Notes under the pieces: generated by a model | Database searches by the model: none | Seen by the model: the letters and a program-made list of their open reading frames with translations, nothing else | Told to the model about the DNA's origin: nothing | Assembly (NCBI GenBank): GCA_964397525.1 | Contig: CAYNIY010000043.1 | Location: forward strand, 1-12,354 | DNA length: 12,354 nt | Source of the DNA: Syntrophopropionicum sp964397525 | Lineage (GTDB): Bacteria; Bacillota; Desulfotomaculia; Desulfotomaculales; Pelotomaculaceae | Direction: 5' to 3' | Made by a program: the position numbers and the translations under genes | Part shown: positions 1-7,381 of the stretch, piece after piece | How positions within the stretch are numbered: the first letter of the stretch is position 1 | How the letters are laid out: each line of letters starts with the position of its first letter

Positions 1-968
1 TTGCTGCAGTTTCTGTCGGCTAGTCCCACACCTCGGGCCGAATAGCCGATGCGGCTGATCACCTCGCTGCCGCATTTCGGGCATCGCGTATCATCGGTTC
101 CCGGGAGCTGTGCGTTCCCTATATAAACATAATTCAGTTTTTTCATGGCAATTTCCCTGGCCTGCTCCAGCGTTTCCAGCGGTGTAGCCGGCAGGTCCAT
201 TTTGTACATGGGGAAGTAGCGGGAAAAATGCAGGGGAATGTCCCGATCCAGGGAAGCGATCCAGTCCGTCAGCTTTTCGATCTCCTCCGCCGAGTCATTC
301 AATCCTGTAACAAGCAGGGTGGTGAGTTCCACATGGCATTCCCGGCAGGCAATTTCCACGGTTCTCAGCACAGGCTGCAGGCTGCCCGTGCAGATCTTCT
401 TATAATAATCTTCTGAGAAGGACTTGATGTCAATATTCATCGCATCTATATATGGGAGAATCTCGCGCAGGGGGGCCTCGTTAATATAACCATTGGTCAC
501 AATCACATTTTTCATTTCCGCCTCTCTAACCAGTTTGGCAGTATCAAGCATAAACTCATACCACATGAAAGGCTCGTTGTAAGTATAGGCAATACCAATG
601 TTCGGGTAGCCCATGCTCACATAATCACGGGCCATCTCGACCATGCCTGCCGGTGTAATATCGGTTGTAGGTGTTTCGTCCTGTGAGATCTGCCAGTTCT
701 GGCAAAACTGGCATCTGAAGTTGCAGCCAAGCGTCCCCGCGGAAAAGATATAAGAGCCGGGGTGAAAATGGAATAAAGGTTTTTTTTCAATAGGATCCAA
801 TCCAAAAGATGCAACCCTGCCGTAATTTGTGGCATAAAGGACACCGCCGCGGTTTTGCCTGAAGCGGCAGATGCCAGCCTTCCCTTCTTTTATCTTACAG
901 AAATGTGGACACAGCACGCAGGCGGTTACATTCTGATCCTTTTTCTCATAGTAAAGAGCTTCTCTCAT
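1..968 (-). CDS. amrS: AmmeMemoRadiSam system radical SAM enzyme (C-terminus cut by window edge)
   Basis: A reading frame of 322 complete codons runs from an ATG at 968 off the left edge without a stop. The radical SAM cluster motif CxxxCxxC is visible as GCNFRCQFCQNW, with cysteines 82, 86 and 89 expected to bind the SAM-cleaving 4Fe-4S cluster. Extra cysteines occur at 17, 20, 24 and 34 (CVLCPHFC...GIC) and at 296 and 299 (CPKCG), typical of this relative of pyruvate formate-lyase activases. The YTYNEP motif (128-133) and the VTNGYINEAPL stretch also fit. Family members are about 330-345 residues, so only the last 10-25 residues should be missing. The start is supported by GGGGGGA six bases upstream. 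It follows the LigB-AMMECR1 gene by 49 bases on the same strand, so the two are probably cotranscribed. The reaction and substrate of this family are not known to me. Family assignment is strong; function is open. Confidence 0.93.
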   Translation of the reverse strand, partial: MREALYYEKKDQNVTACVLCPHFCKIKEGKAGICRFRQNRGGVLYATNYGRVASFGLDPIEKKPLFHFHPGSYIFSAGTLGCNFRCQFCQNWQISQDETPTTDITPAGMVEMARDYVSMGYPNIGIAYTYNEPFMWYEFMLDTAKLVREAEMKNVIVTNGYINEAPLREILPYIDAMNIDIKSFSEDYYKKICTGSLQPVLRTVEIACRECHVELTTLLVTGLNDSAEEIEKLTDWIASLDRDIPLHFSRYFPMYKMDLPATPLETLEQAREIAMKKLNYVYIGNAQLPGTDDTRCPKCGSEVISRIGYSARGVGLADRNCS

Positions 969-1017
969 CTATATCCCCCCAAGAAATTCTGTTTATCCAT
1001 ATTCATAACACCTTGCA

Positions 1018-2418
1018 TCATTTATATCTTATGACCTCAAACCTTGCCAGCTTTATAGGTTCATTCGGCCCGATGCCTGCTTTGCGGCGGGCGATGTCAA
1101 CCTGTTCCTCCGGTGTGTCGATCCCCTCCAGGTCAGGCAGCAGCAGACCGCTTCTCCGGCCGGAGCGCACAATGACCCCGTACCGTACGGGATCCAGTTC
1201 ATGCAGACCGGAAATAGCTTCGGGCGTCTGCAGCACATCTACGGAATATTCAAGTTCACCCAGCTCATCACTGCGGACTGGCTCAAAGCGCGGGTCATTT
1301 ATACCGGCGCTGATGGCATTCGCGGCGACCTCTTCGGCTATGTTTGATCTGGTAGGCTGGGTTGTCCCAATACAGCCCCGCAGGTTCCCATGCTTTTTAA
1401 TCGAGACAAACACACCGGCCTTTTCCCTGAATTCTTCAGGCACTTCCGCAAGTGCGGGAGGCGCTGAACCGCTGACATAACTCTCCAGGGTGTTACGCGC
1501 GATTTTAACCAGGTAGCTTTCTGCAGCCCGGCGCTTCGATGTCTCTGTCTGCTGAGCAGCCCGCATTTTTTTTAAAAGGGACTTCTCCGGATTAGCTCCG
1601 GCAGGCTCAAGTGAGGCTACCAGGTAACCAACCCCGAAAGGCCCCTCGTATGAAAGGACCTCGGCGTTCACATCATACCCGTCCAAGGCGCCGAGCATCA
1701 TGACTATGGAGTGGTAACCGCATTCACCGGCCTGGGCAACCAGGTCCGGGTCCATTTTGACAATGCCCTCCACATCAGGCACGGCCAGCAGCCTGGCCAT
1801 CAGGCTGTCAAAATCCTTGCCTCTCGGCATGTAACCACTCGGGGCATCGCGGGTCAGGCCGTGAGACATATCACCGCTGGCCAGCAGGGCCGTCCTGCGT
1901 CCCAGTGATTCAGCCGCCCTGCGCACAGCGACACCGAAGAGATAAAGCTTCTGCGGCTCACCCAAGGCCATTGATACATGCACAAGCGGTGTTTCCAGAC
2001 CGGCCTTGCGCAGAAAATAAAGAGGCACAACCACACCGTGATCCAAGCGCAGGCTTATACCATACTGTCTTTCCTCTGTTTCAGTCAGTTCAACAACCGT
2101 CATACCCAGGTCAGCGGCCTGTTTGGTAATTTCTCTGGCCAGGTCCAGGTCGTTGTCCACCATATACCTGACATTGCCGGCCCGGAAAGATCCCAGGTCG
2201 CCTTTCAGAAGCGGGGACATGTTAATGCCGACCACTTCCCGGAATATCGGCGCATGGGGCGAAATAATTACAACCGTATCCGCGCCGCACTTTTTCACTC
2301 GCCTGCCCAGTTCCAACAGCGCCTCCTGGGTATCCGAAACCAATGACGCCTCATCGCCGCCGACTTCCGGCACTACTATGGGGGGGTGCGGGCAGACGCC
2401 GCAATATACTACAGTCAT
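1018..2418 (-). CDS. amrA: LigB/MEMO-like domain fused to AMMECR1 (AmmeMemoRadiSam system protein A)
   Basis: This 466-residue protein has two domains. Residues 1-270 resemble class III extradiol dioxygenase subunit B (LigB; the MEMO fold). H11 (in CPHPPI), H55 (in SPHAP) and E232 (in GECGYHS) match in order and spacing the iron ligands H12, H61 and E242 of LigB from protocatechuate 4,5-dioxygenase. H186 (in SGDMSH) matches its catalytic H195. A charged linker (about 272-295) leads to an AMMECR1 domain (about 296-466) with the hallmark LRGCIG at 346-351, followed by INDPRFEPV. The ATG at 2418 is preceded by AGGAGGG with 8-base spacing, so the start is secure. Together with the radical SAM gene 49 bases downstream this makes an AmmeMemoRadiSam-type operon. 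The N-terminal part looks like LigB rather than the stand-alone MEMO type with a VPHAGY motif. Substrate and reaction are unknown; it is probably cytoplasmic, since no signal peptide or membrane segment is visible. Confidence 0.92.
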   Translation of the reverse strand: MTVVYCGVCPHPPIVVPEVGGDEASLVSDTQEALLELGRRVKKCGADTVVIISPHAPIFREVVGINMSPLLKGDLGSFRAGNVRYMVDNDLDLAREITKQAADLGMTVVELTETEERQYGISLRLDHGVVVPLYFLRKAGLETPLVHVSMALGEPQKLYLFGVAVRRAAESLGRRTALLASGDMSHGLTRDAPSGYMPRGKDFDSLMARLLAVPDVEGIVKMDPDLVAQAGECGYHSIVMMLGALDGYDVNAEVLSYEGPFGVGYLVASLEPAGANPEKSLLKKMRAAQQTETSKRRAAESYLVKIARNTLESYVSGSAPPALAEVPEEFREKAGVFVSIKKHGNLRGCIGTTQPTRSNIAEEVAANAISAGINDPRFEPVRSDELGELEYSVDVLQTPEAISGLHELDPVRYGVIVRSGRRSGLLLPDLEGIDTPEEQVDIARRKAGIGPNEPIKLARFEVIRYK

Positions 2419-2426
2419 ACCTTTCT

Positions 2427-2433
2427 CCCTCCT
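2427..2433 (-). promoter_or_regulatory. Strong ribosome binding site of the LigB-AMMECR1 gene
   Basis: The minus strand reads AGGAGGG here, 8 bases before the ATG at 2418. It is a near-perfect Shine-Dalgarno sequence and fixes the start. Confidence 0.8.
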
Positions 2434-2454
2434 GAATTTAATGTTCTTTAATCA

Positions 2455-2460
2455 ATTATA
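2455..2460 (-). promoter_or_regulatory. Candidate -10 element of the amr operon
   Basis: The minus strand carries a perfect TATAAT, which would place a transcript start near 2448 and give a leader of about 30 bases. No good -35 hexamer is found at 16-18 bases, so this is a plausible but unproven promoter within the 200-base divergent intergenic region. Confidence 0.35.
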
Positions 2461-2547
2461 TCCTGTAAATCCTATGATTTTCTTAAATATTTCTTATATT
2501 TTAAAATCTCATTAGAGGTTATTAGGAGTACATCCTCTGCTGATTGA

Positions 2548-2576
2548 TTGTTTTTACGGCTAATCTAAAATATACT
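2548..2576 (+). promoter_or_regulatory. Candidate promoter of the zinc-ribbon membrane gene
   Basis: TTGTTT (2548-2553) and TATACT (2571-2576) are separated by exactly 17 bases on the plus strand. The -10 matches consensus at five of six positions, the -35 only at TTG. The predicted start is near 2583, shortly before the plus-strand gene at 2620. Weak by sequence but well placed. Confidence 0.35.
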
Positions 2577-2619
2577 GTTGTTGGACAAAGTATTTTTATG
2601 GAGGGATTAAATCATATCC

Positions 2620-3234
2620 ATGAAACAGTGCCAGGAATGCAAACAGGAAGTTGGTTCAGCAGATATGGTTTGTCCAAGCTGTGGAAAAGACCAAAAAAGT
2701 TGGTTTAATAAAAATAAGATTATAATATTCATTGGTGTGGTTCTTCTCGGAATTATTACTACAGCTCTGGTTATTAGAAACAATGGTACAAATGTAATCA
2801 AGACTGATATAGATCTATTCAAGTCCGATTATTATGAAATCAAGATTACTTCCATTGAAGAAGCATCACAAATAGGTAAACTATCTCCCAAACGCCAACC
2901 ACAAGAAGGCTACACCTATGTGGTTGTAAATTATCAGTTCATAAACATTTCAGGCAAACCCTTATCCCAATATGAATCTCCTGATTTTGAATTAATTGAC
3001 AAGAACAATGTGAAATATGCAATTAACTTCAATGGAACATATTATTATAGAGAAGAAAAAAACCTGGATAAATTTCTTGATTTTGATTTTAATCCAGGTG
3101 TTACCTATAAGAGTGCTTATGTTTTTGAAATTCCTAAAAAACAATTCAAAGCCGGTGGGTGGAATTTAATAGTAAATGAAAAAACAGCTAGATTTGGCAT
3201 ATTTACCAATGTAGGGAACGTCAATGTAAACTAA
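2620..3234 (+). CDS. Zinc-ribbon, single-pass membrane protein with DUF4352-like domain
   Basis: The 204-residue product starts with a zinc ribbon (C4, C7, C18, C21 in two CxxC knuckles), followed by a basic stretch, one hydrophobic segment at about 34-52, and a roughly 140-residue domain predicted to lie outside. That domain looks like the beta-rich DUF4352 type found in Gram-positive membrane proteins and lipoproteins (YTYVVVNYQFIN... near 98-110). With a cytoplasmic zinc ribbon and an external domain it could be a sensor or envelope-associated protein, but I cannot name a function. The ATG at 2620 begins at the ribbon. GGAGGG lies at 2600-2605, a rather long 14 bases away; no conventional start lies closer in frame before the stop at 2608-2610. 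It is the only plus-strand gene, and its coding sequence is more AT-rich than its neighbours (about one third G+C by eye), which suggests separate acquisition. It ends 7 bases from the converging LysE-family gene. Confidence 0.8.
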   Translation: MKQCQECKQEVGSADMVCPSCGKDQKSWFNKNKIIIFIGVVLLGIITTALVIRNNGTNVIKTDIDLFKSDYYEIKITSIEEASQIGKLSPKRQPQEGYTYVVVNYQFINISGKPLSQYESPDFELIDKNNVKYAINFNGTYYYREEKNLDKFLDFDFNPGVTYKSAYVFEIPKKQFKAGGWNLIVNEKTARFGIFTNVGNVNVN

Positions 3235-3241
3235 TTGTCTT

Positions 3242-3925
3242 TCACTTAAAAAAGCCATAATAAAGGAAATAAAAACCAAGCCCAAAAAGGAATATGCCGC
3301 ATACCATGATGATTCCGCTGTATACCCTGTCACTCAGAAACTTCCTGCCGCCTGCCACTGCTGCTGAGATCAGGCTGTACCAGGCAAGATCAGCCAGGAT
3401 ATGGCCGCTGAAGAAAGAAGTGATACCCAGGACACCCATTTGCAGTGACAAGGTAATATATCCGAGGCCGATTGTAGCCCACCATAAGATCCAATAAGGA
3501 TTGGAAATACTAAAGAGGATGCCTCCGAGCACCGGGTGCATGTTTCTCTGCATCCCTGAAACCTGAGCCAAACCAGGGTTCACACTTAGAGTGCCATGCC
3601 GCCCTTCCCGTCTATACATCTTAAGAGACATCCTGCCGGCAGCAGCATCCCTGACCATACCAGCGCCCATGTACATCAGGAATACGCCGCCAGCCACAGC
3701 TATAAAATGTGACACACCATCAGTTGTTAAAATAAAAGAAAGCCCGCCGACCAAGGCCAGTATTAAAACGATCTCGAGTATTGCATGGCCCAGGATCACC
3801 AGCGGACCCGCCAGAAAACCCCGTCTGGCGGTCTCCGCTATCGTAAAAGTCAGCAGCGGGCCAGGCATCAGCGCGCCCGAAAACGCCACGATAAAAGCCG
3901 TTGAAAAAATTGCAAGGATATCCAC
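3242..3925 (-). CDS. LysE/RhtB-family amino acid (or metabolite) exporter
   Basis: A 227-residue, very hydrophobic protein with about six membrane segments, the usual size of LysE-family translocators. The N-terminal signature is clear: SGALMPGP (16-23), followed by a TIAETARRGF stretch and GHAILE (46-51). Later, SNPYWILWW (141-149) and GHILADLAW (174-182) match the conserved NP-x-W and GH...D..W positions of the family. The start is a GTG at 3925, preceded by a GGTGGTG ribosome binding site; no alternative start lies in frame nearby. Members export amino acids such as lysine, threonine or homoserine, driven by ion gradients; the substrate cannot be read from sequence. It stands alone between the terminator region of the chemoreceptor gene and the convergent zinc-ribbon gene. 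Confidence 0.88.
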   Translation of the reverse strand: MDILAIFSTAFIVAFSGALMPGPLLTFTIAETARRGFLAGPLVILGHAILEIVLILALVGGLSFILTTDGVSHFIAVAGGVFLMYMGAGMVRDAAAGRMSLKMYRREGRHGTLSVNPGLAQVSGMQRNMHPVLGGILFSISNPYWILWWATIGLGYITLSLQMGVLGITSFFSGHILADLAWYSLISAAVAGGRKFLSDRVYSGIIMVCGIFLFGLGFYFLYYGFFK

Positions 3926-4028
3926 TGTATCACCACCAATTTAAAATGTTCTTTTATAAAGATGAAATACCTGCCAGCATTTAAAACCTTGTTCCATAAC
4001 CTTGATGTCCGCTGCAGGGCGATACAGA

Positions 4029-4063
4029 AAATGAGCCAGGGTAAATTTCCCCCTGGCTCATTT
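4029..4063 (-). terminator. Stem-loop terminator after the chemoreceptor gene
   Basis: A perfect 13-base-pair inverted repeat (4029-4041 with 4051-4063) encloses a 9-base loop. It lies about 30 bases past the stop of the chemoreceptor gene. On the minus strand the stem ends in a short T run (ATTTTCTG). The stem is strong but the T tract is short; intrinsic termination is likely. Confidence 0.75.
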
Positions 4064-4094
4064 ATTAGCTTGCTGCGGGTGAACCTGTTTACTT

Positions 4095-5840
4095 TTAGAC
4101 CTTCAGGTTAGAAATAGTTTCCTGCATCTCGCTGACAACATCATCCAAGGTTTTTGCCGCTGCGGTGAAGCCATCAACCAATGCTGTCTGTTCACTGGTT
4201 GCTTTATGCACAGAATTGATTCCATCCGTTACCTGCTGCGAAAAACTGATAATCTCCTTAACCAGTGTGATCATGTTTTGCAGGTCAGATACAAGCGACT
4301 TGACAGTCTGAGAAGCCTCGCTGGCCGCGCTATAGCCCTCGGCAACTGTATTCTGGTCTTTCTCCAGGCTCATAGAGGCCTGCCGGGCGTGCTGCAGGGC
4401 TTTCTCAAACAGGGTGTAAATCCCTTTGGTTGCAGTGGCGGCGTCATGAGAACGATTTTGTATCTCAGTGGCCAGGGCAGTGAAATTACTCTCCTCTTTG
4501 GCTATCGTTTCAGCCGCCCCTGTAATCTCTTTCGGGGTTTTTGCCTTGCTGTTGATGGCGACAAAGTTCTTCATCTCTGTCACAGCTTTCTGAGCCAGGA
4601 GGTTGGCCTGGTCAGCAATCAGGGCTATGAATTGGATAATGTCACCTATTTTTTCCAGATGCGATTCAAGCTCTCTGACTGACTCGCTGGTGCGAAGCAT
4701 GGCCACGCTGCTGGATTTCATCTGTTTCAAGAATTTCTCCGAAGTCTCTTCAGCCTTTGTAAGGCTGATCACGGTTCTTTCAGACGCTTTAATCACCGCA
4801 TCAGAAGCCGTTTCCATTTTGCCGACTGTTCCTGAAAGCTTGCTCATTTTCTCAATAGCGGTATTGGAGGTGTCAGCGGATTTTTTAATGCTTTCCTGCA
4901 GCTGTCCTGTATATTCTGCAACATTGCCTACTGAACGGCTTGTTCTCTCCACAAGATTTCTCATTTTATCCACCATATTAACAAAAGATCGCATCAAATT
5001 ACCAATCTCGTCCTTGGATGTGGTTTCCATGTCAATTGCTGTGAAATCGCCGCTGGCTACGCGGTCTGCTTGGATTTCAAGTCTTTTCACAGTATCCGTT
5101 ATGCGGTTTGTAATATATAAGATCAGAAAAAGCAGGGCAATGGTGAGGGCAGCGACACCTGCCATGATCTGGCTCCTGGCCGCTGCGATCTGCCTGTTGG
5201 TCTCGTCCATGGAAAAACCGAGCCGGAATGCCCCCCAGTGACGATCGTTTACATAGATCGGAGAAGAAATATCCCACATGGTTTCCCCTGTGTCTCCTCT
5301 TACGTAAACCTGCAATAGGTATGGTTCCGTGTTCTGCGAGCAGGCCAGGCCTACCTCGTCATTAAATATGCGCTTGGTGCGGGCCGGGTTGTCACCTATA
5401 CCCCCAGCCTCAAAAACGCCGCTTTTGGGATAAACATTGTTATGAGTGGGGACATAACCGTTGATGTCCTGTGATACAGCGTAAATAACGACTTTGTCGT
5501 TAAGAAAAGGATCCTGCACCTTGCTTAAATTTGCATCAGTGAAAGTGTCAAATAAAGTATGGTACTTCTGGGGTGTGGTGTTCGGTATGGGCACATAATT
5601 CGTGTCAAATATCTGTTCTTCGCTCATAACCCCGTGTGTTATGGCGTCAGTCAAAATTTTCCCTGAAGTCGCGGCGCCGGTCTGAGCCAGGATGATGCCT
5701 CTTTCAAGCAGCGCGTTCCGCAGTGTATTTGTCTGCCGGTTCAGATCATACGCTAAAAAGCCGATTAGCATGGGCAGTATTACGCTTATGATGATGATGC
5801 TGTTCTTGAATTTAAGAGATTTTGTCGAAAACATACTCAC
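4095..5840 (-). CDS. Methyl-accepting chemotaxis protein with atypical signalling tip
   Basis: The 581-residue receptor has a first membrane segment (about 14-31) and an extracytoplasmic sensor (about 32-222), which contains a conserved block around NDRHWGAFRLGFSMDE (198-213) typical of single-Cache-like receptor sensors. A second membrane segment (about 225-244), a HAMP domain (about 245-300) and a long coiled-coil signalling domain (about 300-581) follow. No haem motif CxxCH is present in the sensor. The hairpin tip starts normally (IADQANLLA, 408-416), but the usual N-A-A-I-E-A-A-R-A-G-E-x-G-x-G-F sequence is replaced. About 20 extra residues precede the motif that resumes as NFTALATEIQNRS (452-464). 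The other frames here do not restore a canonical tip, so this is divergence rather than a frameshift. Start choice: GTG at 5840 (GGGGTGAG about 8 bases upstream) or ATG two codons later. The ligand is unknown. It lies 124 bases downstream of livF on the same strand, so it could sense the same compounds. Confidence 0.9.
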   Translation of the reverse strand: MSMFSTKSLKFKNSIIIISVILPMLIGFLAYDLNRQTNTLRNALLERGIILAQTGAATSGKILTDAITHGVMSEEQIFDTNYVPIPNTTPQKYHTLFDTFTDANLSKVQDPFLNDKVVIYAVSQDINGYVPTHNNVYPKSGVFEAGGIGDNPARTKRIFNDEVGLACSQNTEPYLLQVYVRGDTGETMWDISSPIYVNDRHWGAFRLGFSMDETNRQIAAARSQIMAGVAALTIALLFLILYITNRITDTVKRLEIQADRVASGDFTAIDMETTSKDEIGNLMRSFVNMVDKMRNLVERTSRSVGNVAEYTGQLQESIKKSADTSNTAIEKMSKLSGTVGKMETASDAVIKASERTVISLTKAEETSEKFLKQMKSSSVAMLRTSESVRELESHLEKIGDIIQFIALIADQANLLAQKAVTEMKNFVAINSKAKTPKEITGAAETIAKEESNFTALATEIQNRSHDAATATKGIYTLFEKALQHARQASMSLEKDQNTVAEGYSAASEASQTVKSLVSDLQNMITLVKEIISFSQQVTDGINSVHKATSEQTALVDGFTAAAKTLDDVVSEMQETISNLKV

Positions 5841-5964
5841 CCGGAACTCACCCCTTTATACTTTATGGTTATTATGGATGTTAATGTATTCGGCTTTTTT
5901 CACAATTATCCTGCCATCGGCAGCTTTTATACGATTCATAATAATAATAACCCACCGGTTTTGT

Positions 5965-6669
5965 CTAGATCCCCAGGTATGCTGCTTTAACGTGTTCGTC
6001 ATTGAGCAGCTCTTCACCGGTACCCTGCAGGGAGATCCTGCCGTTTTCCAGGACATAAGCGCGGTCACACATCTGTAAGGTCTGTACCACGTTCTGTTCA
6101 ACCTGCAGCACAGTGACACCGTCTTTGTTGATTTCTTTGATGTTGTCGAAAATCTGCTTGCAAAGCACCGGAGCCAGGCCAAGTGACGGCTCATCCATGA
6201 TCAGCAGTTTGGGCAGCGCCATCAGCCCCCTGCCGAGAGCCAGCATCTGCTGCTGGCCGCCGGAGAGTGTGCCGGCTTCCTTGTTCTGCTTTTCCTCCAG
6301 GATTGGAAACTGTTCGAATATTTTTTTCATGGTTTCTTTCCTTTTAGACTTCGCCTCCGGAAAGAGGGAGCCTACCTCCAGGTTCTCGCGCACCGTCATT
6401 TCCGGAAAAAGACGCCTGCCCTCAGGCACATGAATGATACCCAGTTCCGCGATTTTATAACCGGGTATCTGAGTTATATCTTTGCCGAGAAATTCAATCT
6501 TGCCTTTTTTTATATTCAGCATACCGGAAATCGCGTTTAAAGTGGTGGTTTTGCCGGCGCCGTTGGCGCCGAGTATGGCCACAAATTCCCCTTTTTTCAC
6601 CTCGAACGATATGTCCCACAGTACCTGGACGTCCTTATAGCTCACATCAATATCAGTTACTTTTAGCAT
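5965..6669 (-). CDS. livF: Branched-chain amino acid-type ABC transporter, ATP-binding protein LivF
   Basis: This 234-residue cytoplasmic ATPase is one of two nucleotide-binding subunits of the HAAT transporter. Walker A is GANGAGKT (34-41), the signature is a perfect LSGGQ (135-139) and Walker B is LLIMDE (155-160). The switch-histidine position reads VEQN (190-193), with glutamine instead of histidine, which is usual for LivF. The length is normal for the family. The ATG at 6669 lies inside the end of livG, giving a 17-base overlap and pointing to translational coupling; AGGAGA is found five bases upstream. It is the last gene of the transporter operon. No strong terminator follows before the chemoreceptor gene. 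Confidence 0.95.
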   Translation of the reverse strand: MLKVTDIDVSYKDVQVLWDISFEVKKGEFVAILGANGAGKTTTLNAISGMLNIKKGKIEFLGKDITQIPGYKIAELGIIHVPEGRRLFPEMTVRENLEVGSLFPEAKSKRKETMKKIFEQFPILEEKQNKEAGTLSGGQQQMLALGRGLMALPKLLIMDEPSLGLAPVLCKQIFDNIKEINKDGVTVLQVEQNVVQTLQMCDRAYVLENGRISLQGTGEELLNDEHVKAAYLGI

Positions 6670-7381
6670 AAGCGTCTCCTAAATATGCTTTAATTACCTC
6701 GGGGTGGTTGGCCACTTCCTGCGGTTTTCCCATGGCTATTTCTTTCCCGAAGTTGATTGCCAGGATCCGGTCTGAGATACCCATCATTACTTTCATAATG
6801 TGTTCAATAATAATAATGGTTACACCCGCATCACGAATACGTTTGATTAGATCGATAGCGGCCTCGGACTCTTTGGGATTAAGTCCGGCGCAAGTCTCGT
6901 CAAGCAGGAGCAGCTCCGGCTCAGTGGCCAGTGACCGCGCTATTTCCAGCCTTTTGCGCAGGGGAATGGGGAGGCCTTTGGCTTCCCGGTGCATGTACTT
7001 GTCAAGGTTGCAGAAGTTGATTATCTCCTCCGCCTTATGCCTGGACTTGCCGATGCTGCCTGTCCGCAGAAAAGCGCCCGCCATAACGTTTTCGAGTACA
7101 GTCATACGCCTCAATGGCTTGACCACCTGAAAGGTTCTGCCGATCCCTATTTTACAGATCTCGTGGGCAGGCAACATATCAATTCTTTTATCGTTAAAAT
7201 AAATTTCACCCGAGGTAAGTGGATAGAAGCGGCTGACCATGTTGAAAACAGTGGTTTTCCCCGAACCGTTCGGCCCGATAACGCCAAAGATCTCGCCTTT
7301 TTCCACCTTGAAACTCAAATCGTTGACAGCGGTAAGCCCGCCAAATTTTTTGGTAATATTCTTAGCTTCAAAGATACTCAT
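6653..7381 (-). CDS. livG: Branched-chain amino acid-type ABC transporter, ATP-binding protein LivG
   Basis: The 242-residue ATPase pairs with LivF. Walker A is GPNGSGKT (36-43), the Q-loop is Q85 in GRTFQ, Walker B with the catalytic glutamate is LLLLDE (157-162), and the switch histidine is H194 in IEHIM. The C-loop is unusual: where most ABC ATPases have LSGGQ, this reads LPIPLRKRLEIARSLA. Loss of LSGGQ with retention of RKRLE-ARALA is, from memory, shared by a subgroup of LivG proteins. In the paired ATPase this would give one canonical and one degenerate composite ATP site. The ATG at 7381 directly abuts the TAG stop of livM, with GGGGGTG in the end of livM as ribosome binding site. Its end overlaps livF by 17 bases. 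Confidence 0.95.
   Translation of the reverse strand: MSIFEAKNITKKFGGLTAVNDLSFKVEKGEIFGVIGPNGSGKTTVFNMVSRFYPLTSGEIYFNDKRIDMLPAHEICKIGIGRTFQVVKPLRRMTVLENVMAGAFLRTGSIGKSRHKAEEIINFCNLDKYMHREAKGLPIPLRKRLEIARSLATEPELLLLDETCAGLNPKESEAAIDLIKRIRDAGVTIIIIEHIMKVMMGISDRILAINFGKEIAMGKPQEVANHPEVIKAYLGDAYAKSN

Noticed and set aside
905..1480. Plus-strand open frame of 191 codons
   Set aside because: It lies antisense to the radical SAM start and the AMMECR1 domain, both with clear motifs; its translation is serine-rich and has no recognisable domain.
4603..5241. Plus-strand open frame of 212 codons antisense to the chemoreceptor
   Set aside because: Hydrophobic and serine-rich translation is what the complement of a coiled-coil receptor gives; there is no ribosome binding site or domain.
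5911..5923. Terminator between livF and the chemoreceptor gene
   Set aside because: The stem is only five base pairs and has no T run on the minus strand.
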